Assembly: GCA_039602395.1 (NCBI GenBank) | Contig: JBCNJP010000008.1 | Span: forward strand, 17,428,354 to 17,492,353 | DNA length: 64,000 nt | DNA from: Deinandra increscens subsp. villosa | Lineage: Eukaryota; Streptophyta; Magnoliopsida; Asterales; Asteraceae | Reading direction: 5' to 3' | In this document: piece by piece, positions 1 through 9,732 of the stretch | How the letters are laid out: the number at the start of each line of letters is the position of its first letter | Numbering within the stretch: the stretch's first letter is position 1 | Made by a program: the position numbers and the translations under genes | Notes under the pieces: model-generated | Told to the model about the DNA's origin: nothing | The model's database searches: none | Seen by the model: the letters and a program-made list of their open reading frames with translations, nothing else

Positions 1-354
1 AGCGTCATGTTATATATGTTTGAATCTAATCTACCAACCAAGTGAAACATTTTCAAGTGTAGAAAAACAATGCATATCAATAAAGTTTAAACCGGAAACT
101 TTAGTGCATGTTTAGATTCAAAACAAAAAGCAAAATTGTATCATCCTGGACCCCGCCAGGGAAAAACAAACAATTTGTTTAAAGATACCACCAAGAATTA
201 AAACCGACATGATCTTTATTCAAAGTTTGCAATCATGCAAAGATGCCATGTCTTCTTGGTTGTCTTGCTTTCTACGACTTCACGTTCCTACAAAATGTAA
301 AGTATGTCAAACATATATTTTGAAGGATCAAGTGAAGTGGTTTATAACATGAGG
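1..354 (-). other. Non-coding DNA downstream of element 0 gag
   Basis: Read on the minus strand this follows the gag stop. I see no protease or integrase reading frame, although pol normally follows gag directly. A pyrimidine-rich stretch ending TTTTGTAG lies near 283-292 and could be a splice acceptor. An AATAAA-like signal lies near 215-222. Either pol lies beyond the window edge or the element carries gag only. Confidence 0.4.
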
Positions 355-1263
355 TTATAGATATATACCTTTGGAAGAACCCGCATCGGGCTTCTTCCCT
401 TTCACCTTGGCAAGATATTCTGGGCAGTTTCTCTTCCAGTGCCCCATCTTGTTGCATTCGAAGCACTGGCGCTCATCTTGCGGCGGTGCCTTCGAAGCCC
501 TTGACTTGCCCTTTGCGGTGCTACTAGACCCTCTAGCTGCAGCGCCCTTGCCTTTCTTCCTTTGCCCAGGTTTCCTCTTAACCTCAGGTTTCTTGACACC
601 TCCGGATCGGATGGCGAGTACATCAGTCGACTTGCCTTTGCTGTTGTTACCGTTGAGAAAATTAATCTCAGCGGTCTTCAACATACCGTGAAGCTCGGTC
701 ACTGTCTTAACCAGGCTGTTCATATTGAAATTGATCCGGAAGGGAGTGAACGCACTGGAAAGAGAGTGGAGGATCAAATCCGTCGCCATTTCCTGAGAAA
801 TGACGTAGTCGAGCTTCGCAAGTCGGTCGATGTAGCCCTTCATCTTAAGGACATGGGCGCTGACAGGACTACCTTCGGCCATCCGACAGGTGATGAGCCT
901 GACGACGGTCTCGTAGCGTTCCTGCCGGGCCTGGGTTTCAAACATGCCCTTAAGTTCCCCGATCATCTGAAACGCCGTCCTGTCAACCATACTCTTCTGA
1001 ATCTCAGTAGACATGGTTGCCAGCATGAGGCACGTAACTGAGTTGGCATCCTTTCTCAGTGCGTCATGTGCAGCGCGAGCAGCCGCAGTGTTATTTGCGG
1101 GTGCTTCGGGCACCTCGGCCTCCAACACATGTTGTTTGTTGGCCATTTGCAGGACTATTTTCAGATTTCGATGCCAGTCGAGGAAGTTGGTGTCATCAAG
1201 TTTCTCCTTCTCAAGGAGAGACTTGAGCTGGAAAACCTCGTTGTTAGCAGGAGGATTAGCCAT
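355..1263 (-). CDS. gag: Copia-type gag polyprotein (element 0)
   Basis: About 302 residues from the ATG at 1263, which directly follows a TTTCAG splice-acceptor-like site; an in-frame ATG three codons earlier (1272) lies inside the probable intron. The N-terminal two thirds has the UBN2/Retrotran_gag_2 pattern (LDDTNFLDWHRNLKIVL near the start), which forms the capsid of Copia virus-like particles. A lysine-rich basic stretch follows, then a CCHC zinc knuckle (CFECNKMGHWKRNC, around nt 420-465) for RNA binding. The frame is open and ends at 355. The last codons overlap an AAAG/GTATAT donor-like site at 371-372, so the true end may be removed by splicing. It is clearly related to the element E gag at 56100. 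Family assignment is firm; lineage within Copia is not. Confidence 0.85.
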   Translation of the reverse strand: MANPPANNEVFQLKSLLEKEKLDDTNFLDWHRNLKIVLQMANKQHVLEAEVPEAPANNTAAARAAHDALRKDANSVTCLMLATMSTEIQKSMVDRTAFQMIGELKGMFETQARQERYETVVRLITCRMAEGSPVSAHVLKMKGYIDRLAKLDYVISQEMATDLILHSLSSAFTPFRINFNMNSLVKTVTELHGMLKTAEINFLNGNNSKGKSTDVLAIRSGGVKKPEVKRKPGQRKKGKGAAARGSSSTAKGKSRASKAPPQDERQCFECNKMGHWKRNCPEYLAKVKGKKPDAGSSKGIYL

Positions 1264-1536
1264 CTGAAACAACAGGCAATTTGTTTAGTGTTTCGATGTG
1301 ATATTCGTATTCAAAAACGGCAAGCAAATCTTGAATAGGAATATGGGAACCCAATTAGTAGTCGACCGTCAAAGGCAGCGTTAAGTGCAATCACCGGTCA
1401 CTAAGTAATCGGATAGACAACGTTTGTCTCTTGTGAAAAACAGTCACAACTCCCGTTTATGAGGCCTTCGCGAATTAATTTGCGAAATACGTTTAGCGTC
1501 ATCTATGCCAATTTTGTCTACGAATGACCAGATGTA

Positions 1537-1687
1537 CGGTGTTGAAATACTCCAATACACAAGGTACTCGTAAAGAAAATGATAGATGTCCTCAGTGGTC
1601 AGTGTGCATGCACGGTGTTGAAATACTCCAATGCACACACCTTGGAAGATACCCTGAACACCAAGTGCGGTGTTGAAATACTCCAAC
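1537..1687 (-). repeat. Three copies of a 20-bp motif in the element 0 leader
   Basis: The plus-strand motif CGGTGTTGAAATACTCCAA occurs at about 1537, 1613 and 1668, spaced 76 and 55 bases apart, with different sequence between copies. It lies in the leader between PBS and gag. Element E has its own, unrelated, threefold motif in the equivalent position. Confidence 0.8.
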
Positions 1688-2703
1688 ACTGATGCATCGG
1701 TAAATATGTTCCAAGTTAGACTTGACTAGGATGGCATAATCTATCCGTTTTGCGGCTTACCAGATAGGATTAATTAGTCAGTGTTTTAATTAATTAAACG
1801 TTTGACTAAGCTACTTAAGAACCCTATCTCACTCGGGACAGTCAATTTAATAACCTCCTTATTAAAGACTACGTGTCGCGAGGCATTAACCAATTATTTT
1901 ATCGTTCGATTTTATTGATCGAAGAATTCGAGAACAGAGTCGAATAAAATTGGTTAAGTTATGTCGAGTTTTAATTAATTCGAAAACTCGATTCCAATTG
2001 ATTGTAAAACAGTTTTAACCATTTAAAACTTAGTTTGGAGTTTTAGTTGGCGTGTTAAACAGTTTAAGACAAGCAACCAAAATGTACATGCAAACAGACA
2101 CACATTCGGCTTTAGGAGGTTCCGATATTGTCAGAGCCTTATGACAATATCGAAGAAGGTCTGGGACGTAAAATTAAAATCAACCATAGGGATGGAAACA
2201 AGCATCCGGCCGACTCCAATGCTCCCACTAGCTTCGACAAGCTCCCACGTTACAATTGGTGTACGTCTGTCTTTAGGTCATGGATACTTGCCATGCTAGG
2301 GATCGTTGCAAGAACAATCGCCACGATGGGGTTGTCGCATCACAAGCTCGTAACGTTCGTCCAAGGAGAAGGTTAGCTTAACGAGAAAATAAATAAATCC
2401 TAATTTATTTACGATACAACTTTTGAACCCAGTAACAAGTGGGCCAAACCAAAACCAAGACATGAATGGGCCAAAATGGGCCAAACCAAAATACGATAAC
2501 CAATAAGAGCCATAATATGGGTCGAGCCGAATATGCGCGTTTTAAACAATCAATTAACGAATTGAAAACGATTGGTGGAATTAAATCGACCAATCATTTG
2601 GAAAAGCAATTCGTATAACTTTCGCGACTTTCGGGTTTTAACCCCAATTCGCGAAATCCACCGGTTTAAAACCGACCAGTTAGGGTTTGCGTGTGGTGAT
2701 CAA

Positions 2704-2716
2704 GGCTCTGATACCA
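2704..2716 (-). promoter_or_regulatory. Primer-binding site (tRNA-iMet) of element 0
   Basis: The minus strand reads TGGTATCAGAGCC one base inside the LTR end. This is the standard plant LTR-retrotransposon complement to the 3' end of initiator methionine tRNA, and it fixes the element orientation as minus. Confidence 0.9.
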
Positions 2717-2717
2717 C

Positions 2718-4112
2718 TGTTGGGTTTCGACAGTGGTATACGGGTGCCCGGTGACGTTAAAAAAAACTTGACCGTTTAAATAAAACATTACTGACCGGGT
2801 TTAGTGAATTAAGAGTTAAAACGGATTAAACCGGTAATCCGTTTACGCAGCGGAATAAATAAATTTACTAATTTTATACGCGTAAACCGAAGGTGTCGAA
2901 ATCGTGTCAACAGGATCACAATCACCAAAAATATTTAATCACGCAAACACCATTTCGCGGTAAACATTTTAGCGCGAAAATAATAACGATTACATTAATC
3001 GAAATTAAATATCTAAACTAAAACCGGAGTTTAGATATACCTTCGCGGTGTTCTAACAAACGTTAGAGACACCGAGGGTCAACAAGATGACGCTAGGGTT
3101 TCACGAAAAAATAATCCGAACCGGCGGATTAAATCGTTTGCAAATCGCATACACCGTCTCAAACGGATTCGTTGAGAATAGCAACGATTCCGTTTATGGT
3201 GGCGACAAGCGAGCACCAATCGAATCGAGACGGTGACGGCGGCTAGGGTTTAGCCGGGCGATTACCACGATTATTACGACGAGGGCTCGCACTCGTAAAA
3301 TCGTGACGACGACGATTGTACCGATGAGTGGTGATGGAAATGCGTCATAGTGAAACGGAGCTACGCTAGGTCGCGACGGCGAGCTAGGGTTTGTGGATGG
3401 CGACGGCCTCCATCTAGAGGTGGGCGTCACCTATGGTGAATGGAAATAGGACGAAGGTGGTCATACCTTGATGAGTCACGCGGAAGGTTCGTCCAATGGC
3501 TTCTCGTATTACGCCGTCTTCTAGGGTTCCACGAAGGAAGCAAGACGACCAAGCTCTAGAGGAGGTTGGTTTGCGTGAAGGGAGGGGACGAGGGAGAAGG
3601 GAGGTGGCGGCACTAAAAGTGGCGCAGAGAGAGGGGAGGGGTGTGTAGGAATGAGCAACCAAAACTCCTCCCCTAGCTCTCTATATATAATGGATGGATC
3701 CTGAGCTTTATGGAAAACCTAAGCCCATGAGGATCCAGTCCATTAACCCTTCTCCAAGTAATTTAAAATTATAATTAATCCCCTTTTAGTTTGCGATTAA
3801 TTAATAAAACAACTTTATTAATTTTACAAGTCGCAAACTACGAGAAACATAAATAACTATTTATTTATTTCACCATAAAACATTAATCAAATGTTTTTCT
3901 CCGTTTATTTAATTATTTCAAGAATAATTATTTGTAATTAATTAAATATTTATTAATCATGAATAAACATTAAATTAATTATATATATTTCCGTAAATTA
4001 CCGGTTAGCCGAGTAAGCGGATTTTTATCTCGTTGCCCCCAGTGTAACTCTTTACGGGTCTAACCGGGTCGGGTTCTTGGTGTTGTCGGGTCTGGACATC
4101 CAATATCCAACA
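2718..4112 (-). repeat. 5' LTR of element 0
   Basis: The 1395-base LTR is bounded by TGTTGG and CCAACA inverted ends. It abuts the PBS at its low-coordinate side. It contains a minus-strand TATA box and the donor of the proposed leader intron. Near its 3' end it has TTCCGCTGCG, also present in the element E LTR. The partner LTR is outside the window, so target duplication cannot be tested. Confidence 0.75.
3682..3689 (-). promoter_or_regulatory. TATA box in the element 0 LTR
   Basis: The minus strand reads TTATATATAGAGAG, followed by a pyrimidine-rich stretch, as expected for the LTR promoter. Position within the LTR and orientation agree with gag. Confidence 0.55.
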
Positions 4113-4863
4113 CAACAAAGAGTAGATGTTGTAAACATTAGTGGCCTACCATCATTAGTAAATTCAATAAAGCCGAAATGGAGAACCGGCTTCGAGTCAC
4201 TGCAAACATGGCAATCCATAACTTTAGAATATAATTAGGAATGATTAGATACTCATAAGCATATGAAGTGTATAACACCTTGTTAATGCAGAAAGCTGCC
4301 AATAATAATTGCAAAAGGAATTAGGTGGTAAGTTAACACAAATAAGTAATAATCGCAGTAAAACAACAATATTAAAGCCGATTAAAACTATTTAAAAGAT
4401 GAAAAAACATAATATAAAGTATATAGTCTTAATCATATTCAAATTGAAACTTTACTTCAACAAAGAAAATGTTACCTACAGATATAAGGCATAGTAGACT
4501 TTAAAATAGTAATTTATAAATTTAAATCTTTGCTTAAACAAAGACAGTTGATAAAGTTCATACTCCACAGACGATAATTCCCATACTGAACAGTTAGAAG
4601 AATTTACCTTAAGTTTTGTTATGTCCATTTGTTCAAGTTCGGCTATAGCCAACCTGTTTCTTTTTTATATTATTGGTATGAAGTGAATTGTGCGATATCG
4701 CGGTTCGGCTGCAAGCTCTGGGTCTGCTGGTGTCGGGTACCTATTTGTTTACATTATAATCAAGAAAAAAAATGTATTTAGAATTCTATACAATTTTTTA
4801 CCATTGATCTGATGACCTAATAAGAAATGCTTTACCATTGGCTTTAGAAGGTTCAATTGTTAC

Positions 4864-4952
4864 CTGCAGGCTATAAACTTGGCAATTTCAATGTCAGGGT
4901 CTCAAATCACAATGATTGCTGATGTAGATGAAAGTTGGGCAGCTTGTCCATA
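4864..4952 (-). pseudogene. Exon-like fragment, unknown protein
   Basis: The minus strand is open except for one in-frame TGA and reads residues such as DPDIEIAKFIAC just before a TGCAG/GTAAC donor. The open phase and donor look like a decayed exon. I do not recognise the protein. A matching donor context occurs near 59157 in the other non-LTR region. Confidence 0.3.
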
Positions 4953-5401
4953 GGTAATGAATGTTACATATTAAGAAAAAACATGCTATTACCAATCTCT
5001 TTCCATAAACTAAATAACTAGAAAATTACAACCATAGTCAAAGTATTAATATTAACAAATAAGGAAGACCAAAAATCACCATAATTTCCAGAAATAAATG
5101 ATTATACCTTCAATCGTTACTGCCCATAAATGTTATACCTTTCAATCGTCTCTCCTCTTCACATAAAGATCGTGTCCCAACTCCCACGCAAAAACTCTCC
5201 ACCATCAGAATAAAGACAACTCCAATTAGCTATGCGTCAGACATGAATATATGCATACAAACTGGCCGAGGGAAAACATGTTTTTTACACCATAAGGGCT
5301 TTTTCTTGCTCCTAAAATTACAAAAACAATAATAATATCAACAAAACAATAAATTAATCCAAGATAAGTGATGGTTGTACAAAAACGATAAGTCCATACT
5401 T

Positions 5402-5590
5402 TTAAAGGTACTTTGCTGTAACATATTTGTATTTTCTTACCAAAATTCGCATTTGTAACCATTTGATACGATGGACATTGTACTTTGAGACATGGCATAT
5501 CGCACCATTGAGATCAAAATGGGTATTTTTTGCAGCACATCCAGCAGATCCTAGAGCTGAAATCCACAAAGGAACATGAATCAACATCAA
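5402..5590 (-). pseudogene. Exon-like fragment, unknown protein
   Basis: Minus-strand open block of about 60 codons with protein-like composition (for example LGSAGCAAKNTHFDLNGAIC). It lies in the same direction as the block at 4864. No family recognised; possibly part of the same captured or decayed gene. Confidence 0.3.
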
Positions 5591-7393
5591 TTAAGTACAC
5601 ACACTTCACCAAGTGTGGTTATATTGACCAATTACTTAATTAACAACACATATATTAGTGGCTATAAAGTACCATAATCATAAGAAAACAATGAAAAAAT
5701 ACCAGTTGCTATAAGTGGCTGAGATCAGTTCAGGTACACTTATTAAAAACGCCTCTCAACCACCCGAGACATCACAACTTAAAAAGGAACAAAAACAAAT
5801 CACAACATAAAGCTTTTTGTAGGCTCAGATTAAAGATCATCATAGCCGTTTCAACATTTTTCTCTAACCAATATCGTTTGTGGAATCATAAAACTCGTAA
5901 AGGCTCAGAAAAAGCTGACCATCATAGCCCGTAAGGGCTCAGATCAAATAGGGGATAGAGATTCGGGCAATGGCTGCGATAAACAAAGGGTGTACGCCTC
6001 GCCATCGCCACAAACCACACCGCCAAAAAAGCAAATGGATTATTCATCACAGCCAAAAAATGAGAGTGTAACCCCCAGTCGTAACTATTTAGAATCTACT
6101 GGAGCATTCTTACGAATAGTATGGTATGAGTCTTGAGACAGTCATTGGGACAATTTAGAATCGTACCTGCCTCAGATTAGTGAATGAATGGGCTCAGATA
6201 ATAATAATCTATGGCTGAAAAAAGCGATTTGACTATTTCCTCGCCAAAGAAAAATCTAGAATCATCACAACCATAAACTTGTAACAACAAAGCTCGGGTC
6301 TAAGGGATAGATAACAGCCAAAGAACCATCTACAGTTATCGCAACCATAAACCCACAACAACAAAGATAGGATCGGAGGCACAGACCATAACACCATCAC
6401 ATATTAGCCAAAGAACCATGTATGATTATAACCACCATAAACTGAAAACAGTAAAGCTCGGGTCTTAGGGACATAACTAGATATCAGCCAAAGAACCATC
6501 TAGGATTATCACAGCAATAAATAACAACTAAAAACATACTGCACCAGACTCATATCAGTGAACGTATAAGGTAAGATAACGGGAAAACGGTTTCCAAACA
6601 AACACAGAAAAGGTAAAAAATAGAAGCACCAACTAACCCACATAATAGGCTTCACTCAAGATCTGCACATAATGTAATCCTTGGGCTATCGCCGCCGATA
6701 ACCCTAAATTCGATGCTTAAAACCCTAGAAAGAACCACCAACCATCATCGCAGCCATCCATCGCCACCAAAGCCTCACCGATTTTAAGATTCGGATCTCA
6801 GCCCAAGGAAGCTTACTCTTGAGGCGGCGGCGATATCCCCGGCCGACGATGAAGATGGTGGTCTATAGCAAACATCAGCGGCCAAGAATCATTAAAAAGT
6901 AACGATTATACACCGGCCAATAACAGATTGGTGCTCATCAGATAAACACGATGAAGCCTAGCACTGCCACAAATGGAGGTGGCGCTTAGGTTTAGAGACA
7001 GATAAATCGATATAGAGAATGTGTGTTGCGTCAGACTCAAAAATCGATGTGAGATGTTAGACACATGGTCGATCTCTCACAAAGAAACTGCTTTGACTTG
7101 CAGTCAATCTCTCACAAAGAAACCCTAATCGTCGTTGATTGCTTAAATTGGAGCAGATGATGTTGCAGAGAGAAACGTGAGGAAATGGAAAAGGTAAGTG
7201 AGGGATTTGGTGAACAATTGAAATAAATGGGTTGAGTACAATTGAAGTCATCACGTACACTTTAAAAATAAATGTAATAAACAAAAAAAATAAAAAAAGA
7301 AGAGGATGCCACGTGTTAAATTGTCATCGGTCATTGTCTTATGAATAGTATATATTATGTGTGAACCACTACTTACTTTTTGTATAATATAAT

Positions 7394-7757
7394 AACAAGT
7401 AATGAGTTAGAGGCAATGAGTGAGTGTATCAAACCCTACACAACTAGGCTTCCAATCACTTGACGCCTCCAGGCAGGCCAAGTGGGCTGTCAAACCAATA
7501 TATCTATTACCTTCGAGTTCGAGATATAGAGTTAGAGCACAACGAATCACTATGTATAACGAGATATTTTCATATATATATATATATATATATAGTTAAA
7601 CAAGTAATGAGTTAGAGGCAATGAGTGAGTGTATCAAACCCTACACAACTAGGCTTCCAATCACTTGACGCCTCCAGGCAGGCCAAGTGGGCTGTCAAAC
7701 CAATAGATCTATTACCTTCGAGTTCGAGATATAGAGTTAGAGCACAAAGAATCACTA
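7394..7757 (+). repeat. Duplicated tRNA-SINE-like unit with TA-repeat between
   Basis: A 159-base unit occurs at 7394-7552 and again at 7599-7757 with only a few differences. Each copy contains AGGCCAAGTGGGC, resembling a pol III A box, and about 40 bases later GAGTTCGAGAT, resembling a B box. That spacing is usual for tRNA-derived SINEs. A (TA)n tract at 7571-7594 separates them. The duplication is certain; the SINE interpretation is tentative because I cannot define a tail or a target duplication. Confidence 0.5.
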
Positions 7758-8433
7758 TAATCCACACAAATTTAACATACATAGAATGTATCCAATCAAC
7801 ATATAATCGCGTTTGTGTTTTAGAGAAATGATTTTGAGTAAAGATACATGTTACATCCCAAAATGTTTAAAAGATAATGCATGTATGATTTCTCACAACT
7901 CGGATTATCATTCGAATGAATCACCATTAGAAATGATAATACGAATTGAATAGTCATAACTATCAATATTTGTGACAACCCGTCCGAATCAGGTCAAACC
8001 TCTCTCCGTTGACTTTCGTTGACTTTTAAATTACGTAATAGTTATGTGATTTACTGCCTTAATACATGATTAACCGTGATAGTTAAATGATTAATCAACT
8101 TCGATTCCACATTAAACCAAATATATACGTACGTAAAATAATGACGTCTTTCGTATATTAACGGTGGAATTTCATTGATAAGAAAATAAATATAAAATTC
8201 GACATTTTATATTTTATCAAACCGTTATACAATGATAAAACGTTTTACGAACTTCAAACAAGTGTTACGTTGTCAAGACTTAGCCAATATTCCAAGACCA
8301 TTTAGCCTATTGGGCCCGGTAAGCCCATTAAGCCCAAATTAACTCCGATTGACCCGAAAATTTAACCGAATGCTCGTATCAACTAGTCGAGTAAAACCCC
8401 AAAACCCGAAACCCGATCCGAGGTCCGAAACCC

Positions 8434-8655
8434 ATTGGGCCGAACCCGGCCCAATCCTTCTTTTCCTTTCTTTGCGGCCCGCAACCCAAACTCGATTGGG
8501 CTTCGGCCCAATCCATCTCGCAACCCGATTGGGCTTCGGCCCAATCCGCATCGTGAACCCAAAATGGGCTTCGGCCCGGTCCACTCCCAAAAGGCGAATG
8601 GGCTTCGGCCCATTCTTTTTAAAAATTAAAAAACCAATTTGGGCTTGGGCCCAAA
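8434..8655 (+). repeat. Array of six GGGC/GCCC hairpins in the 5' LTR
   Basis: Inverted repeats: arms 8434-8442 with 8447-8455; 8494-8501 with 8506-8513; 8527-8534 with 8539-8546; 8566-8569 with 8574-8577; 8596-8603 with 8608-8615; 8638-8644 with 8649-8655. Four have a C(TTCG)G loop, an exceptionally stable RNA tetraloop. Stems alternate between GATTGGGC/GCCCAATC and GAATGGGC/GCCCATTC, so the pairing is kept while the bases change. The same array is in the 3' LTR at 18373-18593. Confidence 0.85.
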
Positions 8656-9539
8656 CTTAACAAATTTAAATAATTTGTTTAAAAGCCCACTAGTTTTATA
8701 AAAGTTAATCCCAATCTTTTAACCCACTAATATTTTTATAAAATTTGGGTTAACAATGTTTATAAAAATAAAAACCACTTTTCAATTGGATAAAATATAA
8801 TGGGATTATATTTTAAAAAGTTATGATTTTACTAAACTCCTAACACCTCTATATTTTATAAAAGCTCCTAGATTTTTATAAAACTTATAAAAATAATCAC
8901 CTACAACTAGAGATTAGTTGGGATTAATGTAAGCTTGACAACACACTAATACACAATGGGTATTAATCCACCTCTTTTAGTATAAGTAGGAGACAAGTCT
9001 CCTACTTGCTCCCTTGCACCACAACACCACAAACACCTCACTCTCCTCCCTCTCTCCCTTGTTTCGGCCGGCTACCACCGCCAACCACCACTGCCGCCGA
9101 CCGGCGCCGCCCCCTGCCGCCGTTACGCCGCCGCTCCGCCGCCACGAACCGCCGCCCTCCTCCCCTTTTCTTGACCGGTTTTAACTCACCACCATTGTGA
9201 GTGTTTCTAAACCCCTTTCTTCCTATATCTCTTACATGTTACCACCCAAGAACAACCTCTCAAGTCTTGACAACCTAAAAACACTAACACTTACATTGTC
9301 ACCTTTTTTTTTGAAATGCTTGATTTGCAAGAAACAACTAACCAAAAACTCTCTTCTTAACCTCCATTCTTTCAAGATCACTTGGTGAAACACATTGTGA
9401 AACCTTTTGGATAGTAGCATATGTGCACCTTGATCCTACTTATGAAATCTAAGGATTTCATAGTTAGTTGCTTGCAAATCTTAAGCCTCTTGATAAAATA
9501 TGACTAAATAATGTTACTTGTTATTATTTATTTTTGGTC

Positions 9540-9732
9540 CTAACACATGCATTAGTGTTAGTAGATTACCATTTAATTTCCATGTCCTAACACAAATGTG
9601 TTAGTGATTGTTATTTACATTTCCTTGTCCTAACACAAATGTGTTAGTGATTGTATTTATTTTCTTGTCCTAACACAAATGTGTTAGTGATTGCATTTAA
9701 ATATATATTTGGTCCCAACACATATATGTTGG
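9540..9732 (+). repeat. Array of five CTAACAC/GTGTTAG hairpins in the 5' LTR
   Basis: Palindromic units at 9540-9561, 9587-9604, 9630-9647, 9670-9687 and 9715-9732, each preceded by GTCC or GGTCC, spaced about 40 bases. Three have CTAACACA/TGTGTTAG arms around AA; the last has CCAACA/TGTTGG, a stem-preserving change. Counterpart in the 3' LTR at 19476-19668. Confidence 0.8.

Larger units (their letters stand above)
1264..3040 (-). other. Probable 5'-leader intron of element 0, spanning the PBS
   Basis: On the minus strand a GAAG/GTATATCTAA donor in the LTR (intron G at 3040) and a TTGCCTGTTGTTTCAG acceptor immediately before the gag ATG bound a 1777-base stretch with no long ORF. Element E has the same donor sequence at the matching place in its LTR and an acceptor immediately before its gag ATG, giving 1817 bases. 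The intron would remove the primer-binding site, so only unspliced RNA could serve as genome. Inferred from sequence conservation between two elements; no transcript evidence is available here. Confidence 0.55.
4113..7393 (-). other. Non-LTR region with exon-like scraps on the minus strand
   Basis: AT-rich DNA with no long ORF. On the minus strand there are short open blocks with splice-like borders, and a GC-richer part with AACCCTA motifs near 6660-6860 that resembles a gene 5' end. Short stretches around 5820-5960 repeat a GGCTCAGA motif, and around 6290-6510 phrases like AGCCAAAGAACCATCTA recur several times. Parts resemble 57365-60700: both contain an exon-like end TGCAG/GTAACAATTG and a GCCAC(G/A)TG motif beyond the putative 5' end (7306, 60670). 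A decayed captured-gene transposon (Helitron or Pack-type) is possible, but I found no diagnostic termini. Confidence 0.35.

Noticed and set aside
562..1041. 159-codon plus-strand ORF opposite element 0 gag
   Set aside because: Antisense shadow of gag; the minus frame has the capsid and zinc-knuckle motifs.
8339..8660. Overlapping ORFs on both strands in the LTR (and copies at 18212-18611)
   Set aside because: They arise from the GGGC/GCCC hairpin array, which reads open in several frames with repetitive GPKPN-type peptides; not protein-like.
9006..9200. 64-codon proline/arginine ORF in the LTR
   Set aside because: Low-complexity CCGCCG-rich leader sequence; no start context or family similarity.
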